A DNA stretch of 64,000 bases from Lachancea dasiensis (Eukaryota > Ascomycota > Saccharomycetes > Saccharomycetales > Saccharomycetaceae), in NCBI GenBank assembly GCA_900074725.1, contig LT598455.1, positions 435,802 to 499,801 on the forward strand, read 5' to 3'. Shown here piece by piece: positions 25,891 through 35,509 of the stretch. Made by a program: the position numbers and the translations under genes. Every line of letters starts with the position of its first letter. Within the stretch, counting starts at the first letter, position 1. A model generated the notes under the pieces. The model made no database searches. It saw only the letters and a program-made list of their open reading frames with translations, and was not told the origin of the DNA.

Positions 25891-27918
25891 CTATTGATCA
25901 TCGATCTTTAGTTTATTAATTTCAGAGGTAGCGCTTCGGTCTTGTAAGTTTGACGGTTTTTCTGATTTTCTAGGCAAGCTACCAGGTGGATACCATTCAC
26001 CTGTGAATGGTTGCTGCGTAATGAACGGATGCATAGCCGCTTGCTGTGGGGTCCACCTTTCCAAAGGATTCAAATCCAGCAAACCTTTTAAGAAATGCGT
26101 CAAGCATTTGCGATCCTTTTTCTCCTTCTCTACCAGGCTACTCGAGCCCAGTATTTTTTTCGATATACGATAGTTCTCTATGATGTCGTCCAGTTTGTTC
26201 CATTTGAAATATTGCTTCCCAACTTGTTCATTGGCATGAAAATCCAAATTATACTCTTCAACACTTTTTACTTTCCAGTCTTTTTCTTCCTCGTCTTCAT
26301 GTTTAGTCAAAAAATTACAAGAGTTCCTGCCCATGTCCAGCATCCAAGTGGGTGGCAATCCTAATGTGTCCACAATTCTGGTGATTTGGTTAAATTCGGA
26401 TGAACCGGGAAAAATAGGTATGCCCAAAAACAACTCCGCCACGATACAGCCCAGAGACCACATATCAATACCAGTTGAATACGGGATCCCTAGGATGATC
26501 TCCGGTGCCCTGTAAAATCTAGACTGGATATAGGTGTACAGTGTTCTGGATTCTTCACACGCAGATCCAAAATCAATCACCTTCAATTCGGGCCTGTCCA
26601 GTGACACAAGCAGAATATTTTCTGGTTTCAGATCGCAGTGAATCAATTTATTATCTTTCAAAACGTGCAATGACGCAAGTAGTTGACGAGTGAAAGTTCT
26701 GATAAGACTTATTGAAAGCCCATGAAACTGATTTTGCTTGAGTAGTTCGTAAAGGTTGCTACTTAGTAGCTCAAAGACCAAACATAAATGATTCTTGTGC
26801 ACAAAAGTCTCGTGCATTCGCAAAAAATGGTGTTCACCCCTGGGATCAATCTTGCTATTCAACAGTTCCAAGATCTTAGCCTCAGTGATACTTTGATTGA
26901 GGTATTCACTCTTGGACTTGACAACCTTGACTGCCACAATATCTTTAGTCAACAAATTCTGACACTTGACGACCTGACCAAATGTGCCCTGTCCCAGAAT
27001 GTCCAACACTAGATACTTCCGATTTTGTTCGACACCAAGAACATCGTTCACGTAAAGAATGTAGTCGCTGTTAACGTTGTCGTGGCCATTGTTATGCTTT
27101 CCCTCACTAGGTTTGGTCAGGACACGTTTTGGGTTTCGCGAAGTCTGATACGAGAACTCTGGAGAACAAAGAGAGTATGTAGTCGTGAGTGCCTTTGTAA
27201 GTGCCACGAGCGGAGAAACAGTCTTCGAGTCTAGGGACGCACGACGATATTTGGGAGTAGCATTTAACTTGGGACGCAGGTCGTGACGAGAGGTGAGACG
27301 GTGCGTTTGAGGCAGAACAATTGGAATGGGATCTTCTTGCTGCCTTCGCAGTTGCTTCATAGGAGGTGACAAGGGCAGTGTGCCGCTTCCACTGTTTGTA
27401 TAAGAGCTCAATTTGCGATGGAAAGGCGGCATGGGGGTATGTAAGCCAGCGTCCTGCATAGCCAACGCATCCGAGGCCGCAGAATTCGGATTAGCCACAG
27501 TTGATGGCTGGGAAAATGCATGTTGGGGAGCTACAGCTACGGACTGGCGACGATGCATTTCTTGCGCATAATTGGGATAACCCTGTGGCGAGACAAAGTG
27601 ACCGTGGATTGCTGAATAGGCATCTGGAGCAGGACCAGCCGCCCGAGGAGGCGGTATTACCAGGCTCGAATTGCGTCTCCGAGCTCTGCTGACGAGCTCT
27701 TCTTCATACGTGGTTGGTAATTGCTGCTGTTGTTGCTGGGCAAAAACGAGCGAGTTTCGCTTGGAAGCTCCAGCCTCCAGCCATGGGTTTCTGAACCCAT
27801 ATGACGCGTTGTTGTTCGCAGCAGCAGCAGCCGCTGCTGACGCCTGCTGGAGTTGAAATTGTTGCTGAGCTTCGCTCATAAAAGCCGGGTTCCACGGGCT
27901 CTTGTTGGAGTCCGGCAT
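25891..27918 (-). CDS. YAK1: DYRK-family protein kinase Yak1
   Basis: 675-residue homologue (S. cerevisiae 807) of Yak1, a nutrient- and PKA-antagonised kinase that activates stress programmes (Msn2/4, Hsf1, Crf1). The N-terminal third is low complexity with Gln and Ala runs and putative PKA sites such as RRNSS and RRQS. The kinase domain (about residues 300-640) has the Gly loop LGQGTFGQVVKC, catalytic HCDLKPENIL, the DFGSAC segment, and the DYRK activation-loop YTYIQSRFYRAPE with the autophosphorylated second Tyr. The first ATG at 27918 precedes the family-like start PDSNKSPWNPAFMSEAQQQ. It lies downstream of and convergent with TIM17 and divergent from RPB4, as in YJL141C-YJL140W. Confidence 0.97.
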   Translation of the reverse strand: MPDSNKSPWNPAFMSEAQQQFQLQQASAAAAAAANNNASYGFRNPWLEAGASKRNSLVFAQQQQQQLPTTYEEELVSRARRRNSSLVIPPPRAAGPAPDAYSAIHGHFVSPQGYPNYAQEMHRRQSVAVAPQHAFSQPSTVANPNSAASDALAMQDAGLHTPMPPFHRKLSSYTNSGSGTLPLSPPMKQLRRQQEDPIPIVLPQTHRLTSRHDLRPKLNATPKYRRASLDSKTVSPLVALTKALTTTYSLCSPEFSYQTSRNPKRVLTKPSEGKHNNGHDNVNSDYILYVNDVLGVEQNRKYLVLDILGQGTFGQVVKCQNLLTKDIVAVKVVKSKSEYLNQSITEAKILELLNSKIDPRGEHHFLRMHETFVHKNHLCLVFELLSSNLYELLKQNQFHGLSISLIRTFTRQLLASLHVLKDNKLIHCDLKPENILLVSLDRPELKVIDFGSACEESRTLYTYIQSRFYRAPEIILGIPYSTGIDMWSLGCIVAELFLGIPIFPGSSEFNQITRIVDTLGLPPTWMLDMGRNSCNFLTKHEDEEEKDWKVKSVEEYNLDFHANEQVGKQYFKWNKLDDIIENYRISKKILGSSSLVEKEKKDRKCLTHFLKGLLDLNPLERWTPQQAAMHPFITQQPFTGEWYPPGSLPRKSEKPSNLQDRSATSEINKLKIDDQ

Positions 27919-29186
27919 GGAAACTTAAACGCAGCTCTTTCGATAAGGTTTAGCACACAGTTGGCCACTAAAACCTTGAGAAAGCGTACGGCTGAATTAC
28001 TACTCCAGGGGTCCAGTCAGTTGCCTCTCAACAATATATTCAAGGGCATGTGAGCTGTACAATTTGTTGGTAAAACAAGATCAAAAAATCGCGAACTACG
28101 AATGTGAACTTTTGGAAGTTTAACCTGCCAATGATGAGGTGTCACTAGCATATACGCCTGCTACGTTTGAACTGAAATACAGCTCTGTACCCAATCCGCG
28201 GCTCCTTCGTGAAAAGGGTACTTTCCCTTTGCTATTGTCAAAGGATAAGGTTGTTAAAGGTTGTTCTATATATATGGTTAGGTTGTGGAGGTTAGAGCCA
28301 TGCGTCTCGAGACATTGTTTCCAGGCTCGATTTCAGCACCTTTCAATCTCTCTTGCCAAACAATTACAGACTAAGTAGTAGACGTAACGCTCTCTGGAAT
28401 TGAAAAAAATCGAGCGATTGCGTAGCGGAGGCGTCGATGAGCGCAAGAAAACGAGAAGAGCCGAAAGAGCACACGCTAGTACCAATGTGCTTCGAAAGCT
28501 CTGTTGTTATCTCGCTTTTTTCGTGCTCTTTTTTCTGATCACTGGGAAGTTGCGGACCTTATATTTCCGAGACAACGGATCTTCCCATCGCCATGGTGCG
28601 CTCTACCACTACAACGGGGTGACAAAAAAGTAGGTGAGTAGGGTTTGTCAGTGGCAGTATTATGTGGCACACTAACAGAGTAATAAACTGGGGACTGTAC
28701 ACCTGATTGAAATGCATCAACAGGCAATGAGGAGTAGGCGAAGGCACATTTTAACACCAGCGTTCCGGCGAGACGACACTCCATATAATATCGAATACGT
28801 GTCGCACACCTGCGTATATTCGTGACCGTTTAGACATTCTTTCCGTGTCAGATTCAAAATAGATGACAGTATAGTAAACAGTGATATTGATGAATGTGAG
28901 CTCTATCGTAGAGTTAGGCGAACGAATGCTCTTGAACTATTTCACAAGATTAAGAATGAACTCCCGCTATTAGGAGGTCAGGCCAAATACTCTTCAGTAG
29001 AATTTATTCACACAGACATCCAAATTTCCATCTTGACGTTTTCGATGGAGATCATAGTAAATAACTGAGCCAATAGAACGGTCGTCGAAAATGCGACTTT
29101 ATTGAAATGGAAATTGAAACGACCATCTGAACCTGCTGGAGAAGTTAGCGTCGTAGTAACATCAGTGAAAGGTACTTCAGAGTAGG
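27919..29186. other. Divergent intergenic region YAK1 / RPB4
   Basis: 1.27 kb. A 77-codon open frame (28400-28633) with a hydrophobic core has no ATG and is not called. TATATATATGG at 28269-28279 and poly-T stretches occur. Nothing conserved recognised. Confidence 0.5.
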
Positions 29187-29780
29187 ATGAATATTTCAAC
29201 ATCAACGTTCTCGACGAAGAGAACTGGTCTGAAGAAGGTTGAGGAAGAAGAGAATGCCGCTACCTTACAATTAGGAGAAGAGTTCCAGTTATCACAGCTC
29301 AACCATCAGGGCCAGGAAGAGGAGCTGATCGCCTTAAATCTAAGCGAGGCCAGGCTGGTGATCAAAGAATCACTAGAAATGCGTAAGCGACTTTTTAAGC
29401 AGTGGAACAAACGTGAAGACGCGATGGAGGCCGACGACGACGTTGACGAGAATGGCCATGCTCAGAGCCACGAAAAAGAACTGCAAAGTATTGACAGGCT
29501 TTTGGAGACGGCCACTGGTGGTAACAACCAAGCTCTGAAGCAGACCCTTGTCTATTTGACAAATTTTTCCCGGTTTAAAGACCAGGAGACAGTCACGGCG
29601 GTTACTCAACTTTTACAAAGCACCAACCTACATCCCTTTGAGATATCTCAACTTGGGTCCCTTTCGTGTGAGGACGCCGATGAAGCTAAGACGCTGATTC
29701 CAAGTCTTGGGAATAAGATATCGGACGACAACCTGGAGAGAATTCTCAAAGAGCTCTCGAACCTTGAGACTTTGTATTGA
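29187..29780 (+). CDS. RPB4: RNA polymerase II subunit Rpb4
   Basis: 197-residue homologue (S. cerevisiae 221) of Rpb4, which with Rpb7 forms the Pol II stalk and also acts in mRNA export, decay and translation. The N-terminus MNISTSTFSTKRTGLKKVEEEENAATLQLG matches the yeast start closely. The two other signature blocks are LIALNLSEARLVIKESL and the C-terminal LGSLSCEDADEAKTLIPSL with ISDDNLERILKELSNLETLY. The acidic, poorly conserved linker around residues 75-100 is shorter than in S. cerevisiae, accounting for most of the length difference. Confidence 0.98.
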   Translation: MNISTSTFSTKRTGLKKVEEEENAATLQLGEEFQLSQLNHQGQEEELIALNLSEARLVIKESLEMRKRLFKQWNKREDAMEADDDVDENGHAQSHEKELQSIDRLLETATGGNNQALKQTLVYLTNFSRFKDQETVTAVTQLLQSTNLHPFEISQLGSLSCEDADEAKTLIPSLGNKISDDNLERILKELSNLETLY

Positions 29781-29865
29781 ATGATGTTTACTACAAAATT
29801 TGTGTATTATGCAAAAAGATGTGTGAAAGGTAAGATATTCTCGAGGCTTATTTGGGATAGGGCTA

Positions 29866-31131
29866 TCATGCATTTTGCATGAAAAACTTGCCGCTTCCAC
29901 ACTTCCACCAACGCACCAAACAGCTATGCGGTTGGATGTCGATATTCTCCTCCATGGTTGGGTCACATAGACACCGCAGGTGCAACCGCATATCATGAGC
30001 CGCAGGGCAAGTACCAAAAGGTACGTGGTAGTACCCTATTTGATCAAAGTGGATCACCTCGCTTGGCTTTAATAGAAGAGCGACCGCGATGGAATGAACT
30101 GGTGCATCTCCCCACCGCTCGTAATAAAAACCTCCTCTTGCATCCAGGGCCTCAAAATATTTGAGATATTCGTCACTTCTAAAAAATGAAAGGTCGCCAA
30201 CTTCAAAGTTAGACCAGAAATGACATAGGTTGTATGCTGAGTTAGATTGAATTATCGGCGCATCCTTGCCAATCACGCTGTCGTCAGTAATGAATTGGTA
30301 TAGGTTGTCCGTCATGTCTACCACATCCGAATTGTCAGCCATAAAGTCCTCAACGGCATCCCATAAAGTTGGTATGGTGTCTTCGTACTCATACATCGAT
30401 ATTACGAACCCGTATTTTTTGCGTTGCTCCCGCAGTAGTTTGAAAGGATCGTAAGGAAAATCGCAGTAGTATTCCACATCTGGTTCCACGCGGAAATAGT
30501 ACTGGTAATTATCCAAGAGCTTCTGTCTGAAGAAGTATCCTGAATTGAAACGACACATATTTCTATAGGATCTAGAACCCCCATATATCACTCCTTTCTC
30601 TTCCATCAATTGAAGACAGTTTTCAAAATCTTCTTCATCAACAGTATCAGGTCTATTCCAATCCGAGGGTGGGATCAGCCCGTATGCAGTTCTGCCGCTC
30701 GCCATGGCGGTAGTGGCTTCAATGAACGCATTCTCAAAGGGAACATCATTCAAAAAAGTCCAATCGTAATGATACTTACCGTTGAATCGATCTTCTAAGG
30801 ACCTCATGGATTTGAGTGCACCATCGAGCTCCCAGTTTCGGACCAACATCAAAATGGTAGCGTTTTCTCGACTAGGAGACTCAATAGTATTATCCAGTGC
30901 ATTTCGACGATCGAGGTACGTGTTGGTGGACAGCTTCGGTAAGCCTGATAAAAGATTTGAGCGCCTTTCGCTGTCGAATTTATGCAAAATTTCTTCACTT
31001 TTTCGGAAGTAGCTCGCTTCTCGAGAGCGATGCCCTAGAGAAGTTGTAATTACTGCTTGGGCAATGAAGCACAAATAGCCGAAGAGAAACGGAAGTAAGA
31101 CAGTTATCCCAGTTACTATAGTCTTTTTCAT
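29866..31131 (-). CDS. KTR2/YUR1: Golgi alpha-1,2-mannosyltransferase, KTR family (pre-duplication KTR2/YUR1)
   Basis: 421-residue GT15 enzyme that adds alpha-1,2-mannose to N- and O-linked glycans in the Golgi using GDP-mannose. It has a short cytosolic tail, a type II signal anchor (about residues 4-30, IVTGITVLLPFLFGYLCFIAQAVI), a stem region, and the catalytic domain with family motifs ATILMLVRNWELDGALKSMRSLEDRFN, YDWTFLNDVPF, CRFNSGYFF, YYFRVEPDVEYYCDF, the acceptor-region YNLCHFWSNFEVGDLSFFRS and GGFYYERWGDAPVHSIA. It sits between RPB4 and UTP30, joining the two post-duplication neighbourhoods YJL139C and YKR061W, so it represents the single ancestor of Ktr2 and Yur1. Confidence 0.95.
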   Translation of the reverse strand: MKKTIVTGITVLLPFLFGYLCFIAQAVITTSLGHRSREASYFRKSEEILHKFDSERRSNLLSGLPKLSTNTYLDRRNALDNTIESPSRENATILMLVRNWELDGALKSMRSLEDRFNGKYHYDWTFLNDVPFENAFIEATTAMASGRTAYGLIPPSDWNRPDTVDEEDFENCLQLMEEKGVIYGGSRSYRNMCRFNSGYFFRQKLLDNYQYYFRVEPDVEYYCDFPYDPFKLLREQRKKYGFVISMYEYEDTIPTLWDAVEDFMADNSDVVDMTDNLYQFITDDSVIGKDAPIIQSNSAYNLCHFWSNFEVGDLSFFRSDEYLKYFEALDARGGFYYERWGDAPVHSIAVALLLKPSEVIHFDQIGYYHVPFGTCPAAHDMRLHLRCLCDPTMEENIDIQPHSCLVRWWKCGSGKFFMQNA

Positions 31132-31581
31132 CAGCAGCTTGAGGGACGGCTTATTGAGCTATGATGACATGAATCCACCTAAAGATGTCAGCCATTTAGT
31201 GGCCCATTATTGAGAAAAAGATCAATTTCTAAATGCGTCCTTGGATTGTTTATATAATTTAGACCAACCTACCAGCACCGAAGGCTAAAAGCTAGCTGAA
31301 CCACTTCGTACTCAGTTCTTACCATAGTATCGTATATATGCCCAAGCCATGGTTCTAGATACTGATATACACATTTGTACTTTTAGGTATTGACAGGGTT
31401 ATGAATGTGAGGAATTTGGTATTCTCTCGTCGGGATCGTCAGGTTGTCTTTGAGCTGCAATCAGCATAAAGTTCACAGCCGAAGAGCATAAGAATGATGC
31501 CGTTCATAAACATACTGGATAGCTATATGTTTCATCCGGGGTTCTCACTAGTTGGTTTCCTCCTGCGAGTTGTACCACACG
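31132..31581. other. Intergenic region UTP30-KTR2
   Basis: 450 bp between two minus-strand genes, expected to hold the KTR2/YUR1 promoter and UTP30 3' end. CGTATATATGC near 31330 is a candidate TATA element. Nothing else recognised. Confidence 0.5.
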
Positions 31582-32394
31582 CTACAGCCTCAACTCCTCG
31601 TCTGCCTGAGTTGCAGACTGTTTCTCGGCTTTGAATATCGGAAGACTGACACTGTTACTGGTTTTCACGAAAAGAGCGGCAATGTCACCACGGATGACAC
31701 CACCTTGCGGTTTTTTGGACTTGTCGGTAAGAAACTGAACAATGTCCTGTATATTTTGAGCCATCTCCTGAGGTGTATGATACCCAATTCTGCCGACCTT
31801 CACACTCAGGCAATTATCCACATTGGGGACGTATGATGAATTCTTTGTGATACTTTTCAGCTGCGCACGAACATAGGCCGCATCGCATTCTTCTGGTAGT
31901 TTTTCGCGCTTCACCTTTTGCGTGCGAGACATCTGGATCATATATGGTAGTTTCTTGTTGCTATGAAAGAAGGAACTTCCCAGAATTTGTGGCAAAAGGT
32001 GGTGTACTCTATAATCGGCCACAACTATATCATATTCCTTGAACAACTTACTAAGCCGAGATCCCCGATATTTGCCCTTGAGATTTCTCACGGAAAGGAT
32101 AGTTTTAAAAAGATCAGCTGTGGCGGGATCCTCTGTAAGTGTTTTTCTGTACAGTGTAGATGGATCTTTCGTGATTAGAAGGATTCGCAGGTCACTTGGT
32201 TTATGCAATTTGTTATGCTTTAGTGGAATGATCCGAGGTATGTAGTCATTTTTGAGCCCAATCGGTTTCTCTGTGTTGATTATGATGTGAACATTTTTGT
32301 CGTTTGCCAGTTTTGGGTCATTCGTACATCGCTCAACTAAAGACGTCAACGCTTTGATTGCAACGGAATCTTTATAGTTCTGAATAGGAGCCAT
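31582..32394 (-). CDS. UTP30: Utp30, U3-containing 90S preribosome protein
   Basis: 270-residue member of the ribosomal L1 / Cic1 family (S. cerevisiae Utp30 274), a component of 90S pre-ribosomes. It follows the yeast protein almost throughout: VHIIINTEKPIGLKNDYIPRIIPLKHNKLHKP, ILLITKDPSTLYRKTLTEDPAT, YDIVVADYRVHHLLPQILGSSFFHSNKKLPYMI, CDAAYVRAQLKSITKNSSYVPN and DKSKKPQGGVIRGDIAALFVKTSNSVSLPI. The open frame extends 28 codons upstream from a TTG, but the first ATG is at 32394 and fits the yeast start. PAC and RRPE elements lie about 90-105 bp upstream, consistent with the ribosome-biogenesis regulon. Confidence 0.97.
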   Translation of the reverse strand: MAPIQNYKDSVAIKALTSLVERCTNDPKLANDKNVHIIINTEKPIGLKNDYIPRIIPLKHNKLHKPSDLRILLITKDPSTLYRKTLTEDPATADLFKTILSVRNLKGKYRGSRLSKLFKEYDIVVADYRVHHLLPQILGSSFFHSNKKLPYMIQMSRTQKVKREKLPEECDAAYVRAQLKSITKNSSYVPNVDNCLSVKVGRIGYHTPQEMAQNIQDIVQFLTDKSKKPQGGVIRGDIAALFVKTSNSVSLPIFKAEKQSATQADEELRL

Positions 32395-32787
32395 CTTTGA
32401 ATGGAGGGGCGCTGGTATAGTTAGTAGCTGGTGAAGCTCTCTTTGCTTGGGCGCTATGCTTGAGAGGACACTATGCAAGGTGCGATGAGCTGAAAAATTT
32501 CAGAAGAAATTGTACTCACCGCCAACTGGATCACCAAGTTGACAGAAGAGGAGAATAGTGAAAACCTAAGTGCATAATTTGCAAAGTATACATTGTTTAC
32601 TACAGATAACAGGGTTGCTGAGATATCCTGGGAGTGTTAGCTCATCTGGGAAATATCACACCTGAACTGAGATTTTATTCTAAAGATGAAAAAATGGCAC
32701 AACATCCGTAATAAGAGGGAGTGCTAAGAGGATGATTAGAAAAGTATGATTGAGTTAAAAATTACTAGTGTGAACCAGGGGATTCGC
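32395..32787. other. Intergenic region TIF1/2-UTP30
   Basis: 393 bp between two minus-strand genes. It contains the UTP30 promoter elements (listed separately) and, near 32580-32680, AT-rich sequence likely belonging to the eIF4A 3' end. Confidence 0.5.
32482..32500. promoter_or_regulatory. UTP30: UTP30 promoter: fused PAC and RRPE
   Basis: GCGATGAGCT (PAC, 32482-32491) runs straight into TGAAAAATTT (RRPE, 32491-32500), 88-106 bp upstream of the UTP30 ATG. Both match their consensus, and the pair is typical of rRNA-processing genes. Confidence 0.8.
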
Positions 32788-33978
32788 TTAATCAAACAAT
32801 TCGCTGATGTTGGCTGGCAACTCCTCGATTTGAGTGGAGTAGAATCTTTCCAATTCTCTCATAGCACCAACGTCCTTGTTGGTGACAAAGTTGATAGCAA
32901 TACCCTTACGACCGAAACGACCACCTCTACCAATTCTGTGGATGTAGTTTTCCTTGTTGGTTGGCAAGTCGTAGTTGATAACCAAAGACACTTGTTGGAC
33001 ATCGATACCTCTGGCCAACAAGTCGGTAGCGATCAAGATTCTGGAAGAACCGGTTCTGAACTCCTTCATGATGGTGTCTCTTTGTTGTTGGGGCAAGTCA
33101 GAGTAGATGGCGGAGACAGTGAAGTTGTCGGCGGTCAATCTTTGGGTCAACTCCTCGACCTTTCTTCTGGTGTTGCAGAAAATGACGGCTTGGGTGACGG
33201 AGATAGAGTCGTACAAGTCACTCAAACAGTCGTATTTGTAGTCCTCCTCCTCGACGTTGATGTAGAATTGCTTGATACCTTCTAGGGTCAATTCGTCCTT
33301 CTTGACCAAGATTCTGATAGGGTTTCTCATAAATTTAGTGGTCACTTCCAAGACATCCTGAGGCATGGTAGCAGACAACAACACCACCTGCGTGGTTGGA
33401 GGCAACAAAGTGAAAATCTTGTAGATCTGTTCCTTGAAACCAGACGACAACATCTCATCGGCTTCGTCCAGAATGAACATCTTGATGTGGTCGGTTCTGA
33501 ATCTTCTACGCTCAATCATGTCGAAGACACGACCTGGTGTACCGACAACGATCTGGGCACCGTCTCTTAGAGCCTCGGCGTCCTCCACGAACGAAGTACC
33601 ACCGATACAGGCGTGCACCTTGATGTCCATGTGGAAGGCCAAAGCCATCACCACCTTTTGGATCTGCAAAGCCAATTCTCTGGTAGGAGCTAGCATCAAA
33701 GCCTGAGGAGCCTTGATCTTAGGATCGATCTTTTGCAAAGCAGCAATCGAGAAAGTACCAGTCTTACCGGTACCGGATTGGGCCTGGGCCAAAACATCGT
33801 GGCCCTCAGTGATAGGCAAGATGGCACGCTGTTGAATGGCAGATGGGTCCACGAAACCGTAACCGTAGATACCTCTCAACAATTCTTCCTTCAAGTTCAA
33901 ATCATCGAACTTGTAGACGACTTTGTCGTAGTTGGTTTGGATTTGAGATTCCTCGATTTCCGTAATACCTTCAGACAT
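32788..33978 (-). CDS. TIF1/TIF2: Translation initiation factor eIF4A
   Basis: 396-residue DEAD-box RNA helicase, one residue longer than S. cerevisiae Tif1/Tif2 (395), the ATP-dependent helicase of the eIF4F cap-binding complex. Motifs are all intact: Q motif (PSAIQQRAI), I AQSGTGKT, Ia PTRELALQ, Ib [33 protein letters not shown] and [10 protein letters not shown]. Codon use is visibly biased towards a few preferred codons, as expected for an abundant factor. S. cerevisiae has two identical copies (YKR059W, YJL138C); this single gene lies between UTP30 and glycogenin and stands for both. Confidence 0.98.
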   Translation of the reverse strand: MSEGITEIEESQIQTNYDKVVYKFDDLNLKEELLRGIYGYGFVDPSAIQQRAILPITEGHDVLAQAQSGTGKTGTFSIAALQKIDPKIKAPQALMLAPTRELALQIQKVVMALAFHMDIKVHACIGGTSFVEDAEALRDGAQIVVGTPGRVFDMIERRRFRTDHIKMFILDEADEMLSSGFKEQIYKIFTLLPPTTQVVLLSATMPQDVLEVTTKFMRNPIRILVKKDELTLEGIKQFYINVEEEDYKYDCLSDLYDSISVTQAVIFCNTRRKVEELTQRLTADNFTVSAIYSDLPQQQRDTIMKEFRTGSSRILIATDLLARGIDVQQVSLVINYDLPTNKENYIHRIGRGGRFGRKGIAINFVTNKDVGAMRELERFYSTQIEELPANISELFD

Positions 33979-34360
33979 ACTGGGCAGGTCTTGTCAAGTA
34001 TGGTATGATCTATAGAGATTCCTTCAAGAAAGATGTTCTAAAACAGAGCCTTTTTCAACACAGGAGTGAAGGATAAAACTAACTCAGCTCATCGTTTCAT
34101 GAAAAGTTTTATGCCATAGGGCCTCATGCCATTCAAGATTTGAAGACAAAAAAATTTTTTTCCCGAGAATCATCACACACGAAACATCGTCCGTATATAG
34201 TTACATTAATATATCGCTGCGTACGTGAGTACGTAGACGTTGAGCGAGTACCGGGCGTTGGCACATGTGTCACCACGACCAGAGAACCAGTCAAGAGGAC
34301 CGTGGACACACTCACTGCTTTCGACGCTGGAGCAGCCATTGCGCTGACCGGCGGGGCTTG
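33979..34360. other. Intergenic region GLG-TIF1/2
   Basis: 382 bp between two minus-strand genes, containing the eIF4A promoter elements listed separately and AT-rich 3' sequence of the glycogenin gene. No other feature seen. Confidence 0.5.
34086..34109. promoter_or_regulatory. TIF1/TIF2: eIF4A promoter: PAC-like and RRPE-like sites
   Basis: AGCTCATCG (34086-34094, reverse complement CGATGAGCT, PAC) and TGAAAAGTTT (34100-34109, one base from RRPE) lie 108-131 bp upstream of the eIF4A ATG at 33978. The RRPE match is imperfect. Confidence 0.45.
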
Positions 34361-35509
34361 TTAGTCGGGGAAGGTTCGCTCGGGCTTCACGGCATCTCGG
34401 TAGGTTTCCCAGGGGAAAATGGGAGCGGGCCCAATTCGGAGTTTTGGAAGCTCGTCTTCAAGTAGGTCGACGTCCAGATTCCATTCGAAATGGGCCCCCA
34501 CGGGCAGGTGGGCTGCCTCAGATGGGCTCCCCACGGGCGGAGACTCCGTGGTTGCGTCCCATTGCGGTGGAGGAGGCGCAACTATCGCGGTGTCATTATG
34601 AGGAGGACTTGGTGGAGGGTCGTCCCGTATTTCGTCGCTGTTTCCGGAATCCTGTGGTAGACGGGGAGGTTGTTGGTGCAGAAACTCCAGATAGAGGCGC
34701 CACCATTCGTCGCGGTACCGATCCGAGGAATTGCTTCCCGACACCCAGGGTTTTTGCTTGCCTATGAAGTGTACCAGTCTGATTTGGTCTTGGAAGAATT
34801 TGGCAGCAGGCGCGTTTTGGTAGCCTATGTTGGGCACTGTTACGTTGTAAGTGAAGGGCAGACGGATCCAGCCTGCTGAAGATGCGTCGCTCTCTGCTGC
34901 GCGGTCCCTACAGCTGGGGTTGAAAAATTGGTTCAATATCCCTTGGTCTGCGCCGTCGATCGACGTTTGCGTCAGAACAAGCTGCGCGAGCTGCGCGTAG
35001 ACATGGTGGTCCGGTACGAGCGTCAAAACCCCGCTGTTGAACATATCCGGCCATCCACTATCTGGACTAGCCGCAACATCCATGCTGGTTTGGTGCTCGG
35101 TGAGCGCCAAGATATCCGACAGAAATGAACCCGTCACCATCAAACAGTCGCAGTCGACATACACAATCTTGGAAAACTGAGTGAGCTTCCATAACTCCAG
35201 CTTTAGGAAAGTTGCGGCCAGTTCTGGCCTATTGAGCATCTGAAGATTCGCGCTGTGAAGCTCCAGCAGCGATTCCGTGATGAGCACGGAGGGATCCACC
35301 GAGACGACTTCGTCGAACAGCCCCTCCAACACTTCTACATTTGTGCCAGACGGCTCCAAAAGTTCGGCACTCACCAGGATACATGTCCTAAAGCAAGAGT
35401 CGTCCGCACGACTGGCCCTTCGAAGCTGGGAACCGATAGTAAGCGCTCCGGGCAAATATTCTTGCGAGTATAACAGGGTCACGACCCCAACGGGCAGTAA
35501 ATCAACCAT
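34361..35509 (-). CDS. GLG1/GLG2: Glycogenin, self-glucosylating initiator of glycogen synthesis
   Basis: 382-residue GT8 enzyme (S. cerevisiae Glg2 380, Glg1 616) that primes glycogen by glucosylating its own tyrosines with UDP-glucose. The catalytic domain has VTLLYSQEYLPGALTIGSQLR, the metal-binding DCD (Asp119-Asp121) in KIVYVDCDCLMV, GWPDMFNSGV, SIDGADQGILNQFF and LVHFIGKQKPW. After a Pro-rich linker the C-terminus has FEWNLDVD and FPWETYRD, the short motif that in yeast glycogenin contacts glycogen synthase. The start at 35509 is the first ATG; the frame extends three codons further from a TTG. Single here, duplicated as YKR058W/YJL137C in S. cerevisiae. Confidence 0.95.
   Translation of the reverse strand: MVDLLPVGVVTLLYSQEYLPGALTIGSQLRRASRADDSCFRTCILVSAELLEPSGTNVEVLEGLFDEVVSVDPSVLITESLLELHSANLQMLNRPELAATFLKLELWKLTQFSKIVYVDCDCLMVTGSFLSDILALTEHQTSMDVAASPDSGWPDMFNSGVLTLVPDHHVYAQLAQLVLTQTSIDGADQGILNQFFNPSCRDRAAESDASSAGWIRLPFTYNVTVPNIGYQNAPAAKFFQDQIRLVHFIGKQKPWVSGSNSSDRYRDEWWRLYLEFLHQQPPRLPQDSGNSDEIRDDPPPSPPHNDTAIVAPPPPQWDATTESPPVGSPSEAAHLPVGAHFEWNLDVDLLEDELPKLRIGPAPIFPWETYRDAVKPERTFPD

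Noticed and set aside
28400-28633. 77-codon plus-strand frame with a basic start and a hydrophobic segment (LCCYLAFFVLFFLITG) in the YAK1-RPB4 gap
   Set aside because: It has no ATG (opens after a TAA, first possible codon TTG), no splice signals I could pair with it, and S. cerevisiae has no gene there.
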